Shown: positions 1 through 10,129 of the stretch, in pieces
How the letters are laid out: every line of letters begins with the position of its first letter
Position numbering within the stretch: the first letter of the stretch is position 1
Assembly: GCA_023417935.1 (NCBI GenBank)
Contig: JAEZDY010000022.1
Coordinates: forward strand, 1-64,000
Source: Bacteroidota bacterium
GTDB lineage: Bacteria; Bacteroidota; Bacteroidia; Bacteroidales; Lentimicrobiaceae
Length of the DNA: 64,000 bases
Direction of reading: 5' to 3'
Program-made: the position numbers and the translations under genes
The notes under the pieces: generated by a model
The model's database searches: none
What the model was told of the DNA's origin: nothing
The model's input: the letters and a program-made list of their open reading frames with translations, nothing else

Positions 1-2761
1 ACCTCCCAATCACCGGATCATAAAACCTTGCGCCATAATCATACCAATCCAACCCCAGCTCATCCTGGAACATTTTGCCGTTGTATTGGTATTCGTTGCG
101 GTGAAGGGTGGAGGAGCTGTTGGCTGATAGTTCCTTCATATTCATGCCAAACGGGTAGTAGGCATTTACCTGCCTTATGCCATCCTTTACACCATCGTTG
201 CCGTATGCAACACGTATGTTGCCAAGGTGGTCCTTGATGTAGGTTTCTGCAAAGTATGTGCCATCAGTTTTGTACACTATGCGCCCTTCGTCAAATGTGT
301 GATATGCAGGATAATTATTCTCGTATACAAAGTTACCTATAAAATCGGTTGTTTTAAATAATCGTCCGCCTTCTGAAACCATTTGGCATTTTTTGTTGCC
401 TAAAGCATCGTATTTGTATTCAATTTTGTAATTTCCGGTTAAATCTATTGTTAATGGCAGGTTGAGTTCGTTGTACGTAATTTTTAGTATTTCTTTGTTT
501 AGATCCTGGGTTAAGTTACCATTAGCATCGTACAGGTACTCAGGAGTTTGTGATATGTAATAGAAATGACCATTATCAAAGAAATCGTAATCGTAACCTT
601 TGATAACAGCATCATCAATGCCCACCACCTGATTGCCCGTGTATGTGTAGGTAAGGTTATCTATTATGGTCGATGAACCATATGATTTTCCCTGCCTCTT
701 CAGCTTTTTGATATTTCCGTTCTTATCGTAATCATTAATCAATTCCTGATAAGCATCAGTTCTTTGAAACTTGCTGTCTAACTCTTCATAAAAGGATGTC
801 CCTGTCAGCCGATTAAGCTTGTCGTAGCTGAAACCATAAGCTTTTTGGCCTATTAATTCAACATTTGCTGCTCCTAATGGGGGTTTTGACTGCCACCTGA
901 TAAAAGAGATATTTCCATTATATCGCTGTGTGCCAATTGTATCATGTAATTTTTGGTCGTAAAACAATTCCATGGCAAAGTGGTCTTCACCCGTTGGTGT
1001 AAAATTAGCAGGATCATTTATTTTGGTAAGCCAGCCCCTGATATTAAACTTGTAATCCACTGTTTGGCGCACGGTTGAGCCTTCAACATACACCTTTTTA
1101 ATGACCTGATCGCCCAGTGGTGTATAGTCGAAATCAAGCTTCTGCACCAATACATCCTTTAAATAATAACTTCTGCTAAGCAGCCTTCCTTCTGGCGAAT
1201 AAGAAAAGGTATATTTTTCTGTTTGCTCATATTTTCTTCCATATATATCTGTTGAGTGTTTATGCTCAGAGGCCGATATAAGATTTGTAAGGTTCTTGTA
1301 GGATATATTGTTGATTTCAATACCTTTTTTATGATTGACAGATCTTTCCTGTAATAATCTGCCCCGGGTGTCGTAATATGAAACTGTTGGCCATAAAGTA
1401 CCATTGTATTCAACGTACTGTATTGTTTGAAGCCCTGAGGTGAAGTTCATCTCGTAATCAGGAAGTGTAAAACTCGCGTCAAGCGTATTAAAAATCATAT
1501 TTGATTCCGAAATAATTGGCTTTATACCTAAACTGGTATTAATAACGTACGTATCATAGTAATTCAAAGTAAGCAACTTTTCATCACCTCCTATTGTAGG
1601 AAATGCTCTATTTGTATAATAGTTGCTATTAATTTGTGGGTAAATGGTTGCATACTGTAATGTTTCAAAACACTGATTTTGATTGTTTGCAAGTGCTTGA
1701 ATATCATCCCGCGACTCCACAGGAAACTGATCAGTTATCCCTGTCATAATTACCCTGCCTAATCCATCATATTTAGTAAATTGCCAGGAGTAACAATTCT
1801 TTCCTTCAACCACCTTCCTCATATTTCCATCCTGATACAATATGATCTGGTCAGCTTTGTTATATATATAATATTCAGGCGCTTTACCAGGTATTTGCTT
1901 TTCAATCAACCGCTTTCTTAAATCGTACTGATAACAATAAACATACTGTTTGACCAAATCATCAGTTGAAGAAAAACCTCCTTGAATTCTTTCAGAGCCT
2001 TCAGGCGAAATCACATAACGTAATAAATTAAGGTCGTCATAGATATAATAGGTATCTGTAAAGGAAGTATCTGAAAGCAGATTCCGTTTCAAAAGGACTC
2101 TACTCTGTTTGTCTTTAAATTCATAGGAAGCTGACAAATCTTCATCCACTGTTTTTACTACCCATAACTCATTGGCTGGGTATAAACCATCATACTTACA
2201 TGATCCATCTTCATCAATCCTCCATTTCTTCACCTGTAATAATGAAGAATTATCATTGGTCAAATATTGAAATGTAACAGGATGACCATTATTGCTAATT
2301 TGCCAGCTCGCCCCCGGTGCACCTTGTTTTAAAGTCCTTTGTATAGGTGATTTTTCAATCATAGTAGGCGCGTATCCATTAGCATCTTCGTAAGTACTTT
2401 GATAAAAATCAGGCTGCTTCGCTTTAAAGTCTGATCTATATGAGCCTGAGGACCCTTCCCCAGGGTACGGAAGATAATTAATTGTGTCGATTCCAAAATT
2501 ATCATATTCGAATGGCTTAATGACGTCTTTACCTATATGTGAAAACCCTACTTGAACCGTTTGAAGCGGACGGCCAAGACCATCAAAGTATTGAATGGTT
2601 TTAAGCGCGGTATCGTTCGGTACTCCATGTGATACACTACCTACAAAAGGCACCATCATGTCGTAAGTGTAAATGTAATTTTCATTTGAAGGCTGCGCCT
2701 GAGCCGATATACCCAATGTAATCAATAAAGTTATTATGGAGAATAGTAGAGATGTTTTCAT
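1..2761 (-). CDS. RHS/YD-repeat secreted protein (DUF6443-type N-terminus), 3' end outside window
   Basis: The minus-strand frame starts at the ATG at 2761 and is continuous over 920 codons to the left edge, so the C-terminus is missing. It begins with a signal peptide ending near SAQAQ. An N-terminal region containing YFDGLGRPLQTVQVG follows, which matches the DUF6443 domain of Bacteroidota RHS proteins. Many degenerate YD repeats come next (YDKNGNIK, YDANGNL, YDALGNK). The last visible residues, DWYDYGARFYDPVIGR, are the conserved end of the RHS core, after which such proteins carry a variable C-terminal domain, often a toxin. That domain lies beyond the window. It is the third gene of a minus-strand unit, 25 nt after the T9SS gene. 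Family call is firm; substrate or target unknown. Confidence 0.88.
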   Translation of the reverse strand, partial: MKTSLLFSIITLLITLGISAQAQPSNENYIYTYDMMVPFVGSVSHGVPNDTALKTIQYFDGLGRPLQTVQVGFSHIGKDVIKPFEYDNFGIDTINYLPYPGEGSSGSYRSDFKAKQPDFYQSTYEDANGYAPTMIEKSPIQRTLKQGAPGASWQISNNGHPVTFQYLTNDNSSLLQVKKWRIDEDGSCKYDGLYPANELWVVKTVDEDLSASYEFKDKQSRVLLKRNLLSDTSFTDTYYIYDDLNLLRYVISPEGSERIQGGFSSTDDLVKQYVYCYQYDLRKRLIEKQIPGKAPEYYIYNKADQIILYQDGNMRKVVEGKNCYSWQFTKYDGLGRVIMTGITDQFPVESRDDIQALANNQNQCFETLQYATIYPQINSNYYTNRAFPTIGGDEKLLTLNYYDTYVINTSLGIKPIISESNMIFNTLDASFTLPDYEMNFTSGLQTIQYVEYNGTLWPTVSYYDTRGRLLQERSVNHKKGIEINNISYKNLTNLISASEHKHSTDIYGRKYEQTEKYTFSYSPEGRLLSRSYYLKDVLVQKLDFDYTPLGDQVIKKVYVEGSTVRQTVDYKFNIRGWLTKINDPANFTPTGEDHFAMELFYDQKLHDTIGTQRYNGNISFIRWQSKPPLGAANVELIGQKAYGFSYDKLNRLTGTSFYEELDSKFQRTDAYQELINDYDKNGNIKKLKRQGKSYGSSTIIDNLTYTYTGNQVVGIDDAVIKGYDYDFFDNGHFYYISQTPEYLYDANGNLTQDLNKEILKITYNELNLPLTIDLTGNYKIEYKYDALGNKKCQMVSEGGRLFKTTDFIGNFVYENNYPAYHTFDEGRIVYKTDGTYFAETYIKDHLGNIRVAYGNDGVKDGIRQVNAYYPFGMNMKELSANSSSTLHRNEYQYNGKMFQDELGLDWYDYGARFYDPVIGR

Positions 2762-2786
2762 AAAAATATCTTCAAAGATGATTCTA

Positions 2787-4886
2787 TCAAATTTTATTAA
2801 CTAACTTGGTAATAGTAGTGTTGTTAACTATTATGTAAAAGAGATACGATCCCGGAGGATATGCAGAAAGATTAAAGCTAAAATAATTACTATTAACCGG
2901 CTGACCTGATATAAATGGATAACCTGCCTGATTTGTGACAGTTACAGATTGGATGATGTAGCCTTCTTCACATACCAGAGTAACAATATCTGCCGTAGGG
3001 TTTGGATAAGCAACCACACCATCATCATCCATTTGAATACTTACCGTTAAACTGTCAGCCATAGCTCCACAAAAATTGTTGCCTTCAAGAGTGAGTGATA
3101 CATAACCTTCACTTATATCGTTGTTTGACAATGTGTACGAAGTGTTTATACTCCGAGGATTGTCAAAATAACCATCACCACTAGTTGTCCATAACCAGGA
3201 TATTGAATTTGTTCCAGTTGCTTGAAAAAGCTCTAAATTCTGACCAGCTTGTAAAATTGTATCAGAACCAGCAAAAACCTGAGGTAAAAACCCATCTGTA
3301 ACAAGAAGGCTGTCAGTGGCAATACAACCATGGTGGTTGGTAGCTGTTAAGTGATAAACGCCAGTTTGAAAAGTTTGTAAAGGCTCGTCAACTTCTCCAC
3401 CCGGTGACCAAATAAATGACAAGTAATTGTCTTGAGGGTATAAAACAATTGATTGATTTGGGCAGATTATAGTATCATTACCTGCTTCAATATGGAAATT
3501 TTTACACAAATCATCAAAATGGAGCATAAATACATCTTTATCTCCAAATGAACTAATGTCTATTGATTGATTATTTGCACCCTCTAAATTCAGTGTCTTA
3601 AAGAAATTACCTATAGCTGTAATTTTTCCTGATTCATTTACTTCAATGCCATTACAATAATCTTCTGAAGTGCCAGGCAGCGTATAGGAAGCCTTTAATA
3701 TTCCTGATTCATTAAATTTTGCAATAAAGGAATTGCCAAATGGACTAAAAGATTCTAATTCAATCAGGTTCCCATTTTCATCAGGTATCGCAATGATGTG
3801 TATGAAGCTACCGGAAACATAGATATCGTTTTCAGAATTCATTTTGATTGAGTATCCTCTGTCATTACTGACACTTCCAATATTCTTTACCCATATTATC
3901 CCACCGTCTTTATCTGAAAGCGAAACAAACATGTCCTTACTACCATATGTTTGTAGTACCTGATCATCAAAAAATGCATTATTCTCAAAATATCCGACTG
4001 TACCTATTTTGCCCTCAGTTCCGATTACAAAGTCATTTATCTGTTGATCTCCATGTCCAGAAATTGTATTTATCCATTTAAATTGACCACCAAGATTAAA
4101 GGATACCAAAAAAGCATCAATAGAACCACTAGAAATATAAGAACTATCAGCAATAAATAGAGTATCAGAAAATGATCCTGCAATAAATAATGTTGAATCG
4201 TTACATTGTGCTGATGTAATCGATAAATTGCCTGAACTGTGGAAATAGATTGGATTAATTATACTGCCGGGTGCAATAATTTCACCAAAGAAAATCGAGT
4301 TGTTTGAATTTACATTAGGAACACCGGATATTTGAATCAAATCTGAAAAAGCGCCAGAGATAAATGCTCTATTGTCATCATTTGAACAGAGTACCAAATT
4401 ACGCATTAACCCTCCTTGTCCTACTTTATTAAGATTAATCAGATTGCCATCATAATCTATAACCGCATAAAATCCATTCATGTATGAGTCAGCACTGATA
4501 CTCACAGAGTCATAGTAAGTGGTATCTTGGAATATGCCTGAAATAATAACATGCTGGTTGATTTCTGTAACTGAAGTAACGGTTTCAAAATCCTTACCTA
4601 AAAAGGTTTTTTGCCATTTTATATCGCCCGTAGAATCGATGCATGCTATCCAGCCATTATTACTTATACTTGGTATCAGGGAATCACCTGAAACTTCAGC
4701 CTTAATTGAACCTGTAATTATGAAATCTCCAGTTGATAGTCGCTTTAGACTATTAGCATAGTCCCAACTATCATGTCCAAATCTATTGTACCACTCTAAG
4801 GATAACTGTTGGCCAAATACGACCCCAGAAAGTAGTTGGATAATGATAAAGGTTACTAAACAGGTTGTTTTAATATTCCACTTCAT
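2787..4886 (-). CDS. T9SS-secreted beta-propeller-like protein with PKD/Ig-like region
   Basis: This 699-residue protein has a signal peptide (residues 1 to about 26, ending VVFGQ). A long repeat region of about 420 residues follows, with motifs such as GDFIITGSI, IYVSGSF and ITAIGNFF spaced roughly 50-60 residues apart, as in SBBP-type propellers. Next are an Ig/PKD-like segment (AGNDTIICPNQSIVLYP) and a C-terminal type A T9SS sorting domain (VVAYPNPTADIV to the end). Known role of the sorting domain: outer-membrane export and surface attachment. It sits between two RHS-type genes, 11 nt after the upstream one, so it is probably cotranscribed and may be their surface partner (inference). Confidence 0.8.
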   Translation of the reverse strand: MKWNIKTTCLVTFIIIQLLSGVVFGQQLSLEWYNRFGHDSWDYANSLKRLSTGDFIITGSIKAEVSGDSLIPSISNNGWIACIDSTGDIKWQKTFLGKDFETVTSVTEINQHVIISGIFQDTTYYDSVSISADSYMNGFYAVIDYDGNLINLNKVGQGGLMRNLVLCSNDDNRAFISGAFSDLIQISGVPNVNSNNSIFFGEIIAPGSIINPIYFHSSGNLSITSAQCNDSTLFIAGSFSDTLFIADSSYISSGSIDAFLVSFNLGGQFKWINTISGHGDQQINDFVIGTEGKIGTVGYFENNAFFDDQVLQTYGSKDMFVSLSDKDGGIIWVKNIGSVSNDRGYSIKMNSENDIYVSGSFIHIIAIPDENGNLIELESFSPFGNSFIAKFNESGILKASYTLPGTSEDYCNGIEVNESGKITAIGNFFKTLNLEGANNQSIDISSFGDKDVFMLHFDDLCKNFHIEAGNDTIICPNQSIVLYPQDNYLSFIWSPGGEVDEPLQTFQTGVYHLTATNHHGCIATDSLLVTDGFLPQVFAGSDTILQAGQNLELFQATGTNSISWLWTTSGDGYFDNPRSINTSYTLSNNDISEGYVSLTLEGNNFCGAMADSLTVSIQMDDDGVVAYPNPTADIVTLVCEEGYIIQSVTVTNQAGYPFISGQPVNSNYFSFNLSAYPPGSYLFYIIVNNTTITKLVNKI

Positions 4887-4897
4887 GATATATCTAT

Positions 4898-7800
4898 TTA
4901 CTGTTTATAGTGATACTCGAACATTTTACGTCTGTAATTTTCAAAATCCCTTATATGTATAAGTCTACCAAATTCATCATACTCATACATTACAGGTTTG
5001 TTATTGACATCACTCTCTGAAGTAACCCCAATTAGCGGTGAGGATGTGTAGGTGGTCATTTGAGCATCCAATGGGTGGAAGCGTATGTCGTCAAAATATG
5101 CCGGGTCAGAACTGTTGTTTCCAACATAGACTCTAATTTTTAGAGCACTGTCTATCATTGATTCATAGCGGTGCTTGTATAGCACCACCTTAAGTAGTTG
5201 CCATCCTTCTTTTTCACCCTTTTCAACTCTTTCATGAACGCCCCAGCCATTCGCTTCAATATGCAAATATGCCTCTTTTGATCCTTTTACCCAAACACTT
5301 GCCTGGTATCCACTATGTTCATTAGCATTAACCCCAATAAATAAATCTTTTGTAGGACCAAATCCATTAGTGACAAGAATTGCAGATTCGCCGGTGTAGA
5401 TTGGTTCATTGACAAAATGATTCTCAGCATATTTGCTCCAACCGTTTAATTCATTATTTTCAAAACTAGTATAGCTTATTTCATTATTACTTGAGTGTGT
5501 AGCATAACCAATGATTGAACTTTCATTATACCCATATATAATGCTATTATTGATTCCATTCTTTTTATGAAATTGTGTTATTTTACCTTTATTATTGTAT
5601 GAATCTGCTGTAAATTCCAATGAGTATCTTGTATCCATATATAACGTGCCATTTACAGTTTGGGCTATTTGGAAATCACTTAATAATTTGTCTGTTTGAA
5701 CTGAATATTGTTTCTTAATTTTCCCGTTGGTATTATCATATTCGTTAAATGAAGAACTCTTTAGTAGACTAATACTATTTATTCTACAATATTTAGAGGA
5801 CTCAATGATAGTTGATACCATATGTTTACTTTTCAAATTTAATATTCCATAATCATTGCCAGCTTGCAGAGCACCAAAATGAATAGGATATGAAAATCTT
5901 TCATACAACTGTGTACCATCACTTTTGTTAGTTATTTTCTTAGTTAATAATAAATTGTGATATAATAATGGATCAGTATAATCATATGTAGTAACTTCTT
6001 CTAGAGCACTTCCATTGTCATAATAAGTTATTCTATTTGAAGTCATAAGATTATTCCAACCGGAAACATTAACATAAGGTCGCCACAAAAGTGATTCATG
6101 ATAATGATTTAGAGGAGGACAATTGTAAGGATTTTGTTCAATCACTTCAACATGTGGTTTAACAACAAGGTTAACACCTCGGTCTTCCTTATTATACCAA
6201 TTATCAAATGTTGCATACTCATTACTAATACTTTCTATGAGTACTGGACCACCTAACTTAGAATCATACTTGTATGTGTCTTTTCTCAATAATAAGCCTC
6301 TTTGAAAACCTTTTGAGCAATTCCTTACATAAGGATAATCAAATAGAGGATCTGGATGAATATCCGGATATTGAGTTAAATCAGTAAATGAATATTCAAT
6401 TTTTCCTCCTAAACCATTAATTCCGAATTCTTCTGTTACAAAACTATACCCAACAGGATATCCAGAATTCAACTCAATAATATTTGATGGATAACTAGTT
6501 AACATCCTGTATTTTGCCTTCCCAGTGTAATTTATAGAACAATTTGGTATTCTATTATAGGTAGCTGTTAAATACCAACGATAATGTAATGGATAATTTA
6601 CAATTAAACCGCTGCTCTTAGAAGGATCAGATGCTTTATTATAATAGAAATTTCGAACTTCTTCTCGAAAGTTCTTTGAATCTGTTTTTATAGATTTAAT
6701 TCTTAATCCACCTACTATTTTGTTTACTAACTCGTCTCCATTTGAAATATCAATAGATGGAGCTTTCCAAGATACACTAGCTTTTAAGTAAAGACCTGGA
6801 CAGCAGCAAAATGATAATTTATAATCACCTGGTGGAGGGGCATCTAGAGTCGGGATTGTGAAAGGCTCTGCAGGGTCAATACTGCAAAATTCATAAACGA
6901 CTCCATTTGTTGTAGCATCAACCAAGCAAATATAAACATCAGTCATCCAGTTAGGAGGAGGACTTAATAATCCAGTCATAACGAATTCCATTGGTGTGGA
7001 ACCTAGAGAATAGTGGAAAACTGGAGAGTAAACTGGATTTGTAGAAATATTCGATGAACCAGTATGAGCAGTATATTCAAAATATTCATCTTCTAATATA
7101 ACTGATGCAGGAATTCCATTGCTCAATTTATCAATAACTTGATTCGATTCGTACTCGAATGTAGTGGTTCCCCCAGTTGGGTATTTAATACACTTTAATA
7201 TATTCGCTTGATTAACCAAGGGATTTACAGTTCTATTTCCACCTTTTATCGTAAGATACCGACCATCAGTTAGGATTTCGAAATAGGAGGGAATAAAGAA
7301 GTTATTATCGGCAGCATTAAAATATCCCCATAAATCCTGATCTATTGAGTATCGGGAAGGGAGGGGATTTTCATCGTAAGTAAATGTATATTCCTCATTA
7401 TTAATTTTTAACTTAGACAGTTTAAGTCGCAAGGTACTATTTGAGTTAGGAAACACCTGTTGCTCAAATGAATAAGTTGTTGGATTATTTCCTTGAAAAT
7501 AATTAGATTCCAAATGGACTTCACGAACTTTTTCACCACTTAAGTTAATAATTCTTACTTTCGATAATCTTGGTTCATATTCTTGATCTTGTCTATCGAA
7601 AAAAGAATCAAAGATTACCTTATTGCCTGATGATGTCACTATACTATCAATCTTACAAGAATAAAGTGCAGTATGAAAAGGAGTTATATTTGACCCGTGA
7701 GTAGGTGGTATCCATTCTCCTTCAGAACTTACATAGGCGTATTTTGATTGTAGTAAGGAATATTCATGAGAAAAATAGTTCGAGTAATAGAAATTAATAT

Positions 7801-8590
7801 AGTTGCCAGAAGGATCCGTAATTTTTGTAATATGCCAACCAATAGGTGTAAATCTCGAATTTTCATCTTGAGAACTTTCAAACTTATTAAATTCATATAC
7901 GAGACCCTTTTCATCAATGATTGTCCAACCAAGGCTTGTTTTATTGATTTCTACATTAGAGTATGGAACCGTTTTATAAATGTCATTTGTATTTTCAAAA
8001 AAGTTAAAATTTAAGTCAGGTGTACAGACTGAAAACATATCTCCTTCACCATCCTTCTGACCTGTTTTAATTTCTTCAAATTCTTGTATATGATATGATT
8101 CTACACAGTTTATGTCTAACCATTGACTTGCCCATGAATCTGTGTAATACATTCCAAAATAACTATTAGCGGGAGGCCAAGAAAGGTTATACACATCTAA
8201 GTACTGAAGAATTCCAGATTCAACTAAATATCCAATATTTCCACCATAGTATTCTGTTGAAGCATTGATATCAGGTAATCCTCTTACTTCCTCGGCTAAA
8301 AAGCAACCAGTATTTAAACTCCATCCAAGTCCAGCCCATGACGACACTTCAGATACTTTTATTCCGGAAGAATTATAAGTTAATTTGAGTGGTAATATTA
8401 TATCACCTTCATTTAAGGTAAATATCGGTATGTTAATGTCAGGTATACCTGTATATGGAGATATCTCATACTGTTTCGCTTTTAAAAAACTGTATGAATT
8501 TGGGGAAGGAATATTAATATCTTTAACATCAACTTGAGCACTTAATTTTATAGAAAGAATGATGAGAACAATAAACCAATTCTTTTTCAT
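4898..8590 (-). CDS. Large RHS/YD-repeat-type secreted protein, N-terminal scaffold type
   Basis: This 1230-residue protein has a signal peptide (ends KLSAQ). Its N-terminal region, with SPYTGIPDINIPIFTL and SWAGLGWSLNTG, is the shell-forming start typical of Bacteroidota RHS/SpvB-like proteins. YD-like strands recur, and the protein stops right after a clear YD repeat (YEYDEFGRLIHIRDF). It therefore lacks the RHS core end motif and any C-terminal toxin. The RHS core end is instead found in the gene two places downstream (1..2761). The two proteins may be halves of one shell or successive paralogues. It is first in the unit, with a TAnnTTTG box 27 nt before the ATG. AT-richer than neighbouring clusters, which hints at acquisition. 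Confidence 0.82.
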   Translation of the reverse strand: MKKNWFIVLIILSIKLSAQVDVKDINIPSPNSYSFLKAKQYEISPYTGIPDINIPIFTLNEGDIILPLKLTYNSSGIKVSEVSSWAGLGWSLNTGCFLAEEVRGLPDINASTEYYGGNIGYLVESGILQYLDVYNLSWPPANSYFGMYYTDSWASQWLDINCVESYHIQEFEEIKTGQKDGEGDMFSVCTPDLNFNFFENTNDIYKTVPYSNVEINKTSLGWTIIDEKGLVYEFNKFESSQDENSRFTPIGWHITKITDPSGNYINFYYSNYFSHEYSLLQSKYAYVSSEGEWIPPTHGSNITPFHTALYSCKIDSIVTSSGNKVIFDSFFDRQDQEYEPRLSKVRIINLSGEKVREVHLESNYFQGNNPTTYSFEQQVFPNSNSTLRLKLSKLKINNEEYTFTYDENPLPSRYSIDQDLWGYFNAADNNFFIPSYFEILTDGRYLTIKGGNRTVNPLVNQANILKCIKYPTGGTTTFEYESNQVIDKLSNGIPASVILEDEYFEYTAHTGSSNISTNPVYSPVFHYSLGSTPMEFVMTGLLSPPPNWMTDVYICLVDATTNGVVYEFCSIDPAEPFTIPTLDAPPPGDYKLSFCCCPGLYLKASVSWKAPSIDISNGDELVNKIVGGLRIKSIKTDSKNFREEVRNFYYNKASDPSKSSGLIVNYPLHYRWYLTATYNRIPNCSINYTGKAKYRMLTSYPSNIIELNSGYPVGYSFVTEEFGINGLGGKIEYSFTDLTQYPDIHPDPLFDYPYVRNCSKGFQRGLLLRKDTYKYDSKLGGPVLIESISNEYATFDNWYNKEDRGVNLVVKPHVEVIEQNPYNCPPLNHYHESLLWRPYVNVSGWNNLMTSNRITYYDNGSALEEVTTYDYTDPLLYHNLLLTKKITNKSDGTQLYERFSYPIHFGALQAGNDYGILNLKSKHMVSTIIESSKYCRINSISLLKSSSFNEYDNTNGKIKKQYSVQTDKLLSDFQIAQTVNGTLYMDTRYSLEFTADSYNNKGKITQFHKKNGINNSIIYGYNESSIIGYATHSSNNEISYTSFENNELNGWSKYAENHFVNEPIYTGESAILVTNGFGPTKDLFIGVNANEHSGYQASVWVKGSKEAYLHIEANGWGVHERVEKGEKEGWQLLKVVLYKHRYESMIDSALKIRVYVGNNSSDPAYFDDIRFHPLDAQMTTYTSSPLIGVTSESDVNNKPVMYEYDEFGRLIHIRDFENYRRKMFEYHYKQ

Positions 8591-8616
8591 ACAATTGATA
8601 TTTGGGTTTTATTAGT

Positions 8617-8624
8617 CAAATATA
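8617..8624 (-). promoter_or_regulatory. Candidate -7 box TATATTTG for the RHS unit
   Basis: TATATTTG on the minus strand matches the Bacteroidota -7 consensus TAnnTTTG and leaves 26 nt to the ATG at 8590. No clear TTTG -33 element lies at the usual distance. Upstream is a long A/T-rich tract (8638-8667). Confidence 0.45.
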
Positions 8625-8911
8625 TTAGCTTATTAAGAAAAAAACTAATTTTTTTACTTTTTTTTTGAATAGCTAATGTGTTGTATTTCTTTAATTATTG
8701 GATGTGGAAGAAAATCTCCCAATTCAAAATGAGGTATGTCACGAATATATTATCTAATCAATGAATTGACTTAAACCTTGTTTTGCATCGCAAAGAATGT
8801 ATTTGAAAAGATATTTAGATCAAGCTGTATAAACTGAGGATATTTTGTCTCCGATAGATTTATTAGTTCTTCCCTTATTTTAGCAATTTTTGCAATTTTA
8901 TCAAGCAGATC

Positions 8912-9490
8912 ATGAAATTCATCTTCAGTGCTGAGCGTGAAGCTGATGACGGATTGAAAAATTACTTTCTGGAAACAGACACTTTTACACATTTAAAGGA
9001 AGGTGATAAATCTATTCTATTGGGAAATAGAGGTGCTGGAAAAAGTGCCATAATAAAGATGCTTGTACTCGTTAGAGAAGACCCAAAAGCTGTCTGACAA
9101 AGAAAAGTGTGATACTATTCACGGCAAAGGATCGTATGATTATATTATTGACAGGACTCTTAATAGACCCAGAGAACTTATTCAATTCTGTATTGATTAT
9201 AAAGACAGAGCTATTGAGATTAGATCAGATAAAATTGATATAAATGCTATATTTACCTCATAAGTAAGATACTCTGAGAAGCGGACTAAGGATATTGCTA
9301 CGGAATATAAATTTCAATATCCAAGCTTACTGAGCATTTTAGAGCATTTTAGAGGCAAGAAAAGCCTTATCAGCCGTTTAATGATGAACTCTTTACCCGA
9401 GTTTTGCTAAAAGAGATATCATTGAAGGAGTGTGAATCATGGAACTGAAATCAATCAGAAGAATATTTAATTAATTTACTCTATCAAGTA
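8912..9490 (+). pseudogene. Decayed P-loop ATPase remnant, Sll1717-like
   Basis: The start at 8912 encodes the beginning of an ATPase with a clear Walker A (LLGNRGAGKSAI), but the frame ends at 9097 after 61 codons. A second frame (9063-9263) encodes DRTLNRPRELIQFCIDY, the C-terminal signature of Sll1717-type P-loop ATPases. It continues in the same frame past a TAA at 9261-9263 (YSEKRTKDIATEYKFQYPSL). A further frame change then gives QPFNDELFTRVLLKEI. About 200 codons normally between Walker A and the RPREL motif are missing. The sequence thus shows an internal deletion, a nonsense codon and at least one more frameshift. It faces the tRNA-Arg gene and is probably a relic of an accessory element. 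Confidence 0.75.
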
Positions 9491-9502
9491 GTTGTTGTTA
9501 GG

Positions 9503-9544
9503 AAAAAAAATAACCGCTTATATACAATGATACACAGGCGGTTA
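9503..9544 (-). terminator. Intrinsic terminator downstream of tRNA-Arg
   Basis: Arms TAACCGC (9511-9517) and GCGGTTA (9538-9544) form a 7-bp stem. Reading leftwards on the minus strand, the stem is followed by eight U residues (A-run 9503-9510). It lies 14 nt past the tRNA 3' end. Confidence 0.75.
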
Positions 9545-9558
9545 ACATTTATTATCAG

Positions 9559-9630
9559 TAGCCCCGATAGGAATCGAACCTATATTTAAAGTTTAGGAAA
9601 CTTCCGTTCTATCCATTGAACTACAGGGCC
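9559..9630 (-). tRNA. tRNA-Arg (anticodon CCT)
   Basis: The minus strand folds as a 72-nt tRNA. The acceptor is GGCCCTG/CGGGGCT (G1:U closing wobble), the D arm GTTC/GAAC with an 8-nt loop, the anticodon stem GAAGT/ACTTT with loop TTCCTAA giving anticodon CCT, and the T arm ATAGG/CCTAT with loop TTCGATT. The discriminator is A and no CCA is encoded, as usual in this phylum. It decodes AGG. Confidence 0.93.
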
Positions 9631-9704
9631 AAATTGGATGGTGCAAAGGTAATAATTATTTTTAAGAAATAATGCCGGCCAAACTAAGGTAATTTGTAGC
9701 AGGC

Positions 9705-10109
9705 CTAGTTGCTTATTACTTCCCTTACAATATCAAAACTTTCATCTGATGCACCTTTCATGGCACCGGCTATTGATTCAGGCATACCTTCGCTCATAGC
9801 AGCAGTGTTGAGTAAAGCAATATAGGTTTTACCATCTTCTTTCTCGTATACTGATATGCGGCATGGCATCATAACAGAAACAATCCGTTCATCACTCTTC
9901 TCAAGCATGGTGCCTGAATACTGAGGCTTGCAAATTTCAACCACCTGTACAGGCCTAACATGCTTATCACTTTTGGCAAGTGATTTCTGCAGATCATGGT
10001 TTGCAGGGTTCTGCCACTCTTTGCGGGTTGCAACTTCAATGATCTTTTCAACAGTTTCATTAACGCTGAAAGGACTTACCTGCTCAATGATAAATTGGTT
10101 TGTGCTCAT
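9705..10109 (-). CDS. DUF302 family protein
   Basis: This 134-residue cytosolic protein has no signal peptide or membrane segment. It contains the DUF302 pattern: an N-terminal VNETVEKIIEV segment, then VVEICKPQYSGTML and VSVMMPCRISVYEKEDGKTYIALLNT. DUF302 proteins (TT1751 fold) are of unknown biochemical function and often sit near redox or metal-handling genes. It is the last gene of the minus-strand cluster, 20 nt after the thioredoxin-thioredoxin reductase fusion. The context suggests a link to thiol or metalloid redox chemistry, which is inference only. Confidence 0.85.
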   Translation of the reverse strand: MSTNQFIIEQVSPFSVNETVEKIIEVATRKEWQNPANHDLQKSLAKSDKHVRPVQVVEICKPQYSGTMLEKSDERIVSVMMPCRISVYEKEDGKTYIALLNTAAMSEGMPESIAGAMKGASDESFDIVREVISN

Positions 10110-10129
10110 GATATTTTTGTTTTTTACTG

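Noticed and set aside
8771..8992. 73-residue minus-strand frame with a natural-looking helical C-terminus
   Set aside because: Its first third is antisense to the Walker A-bearing ATPase remnant, and no start codon lies in the remaining part. It may be a relic, but no family was recognised.
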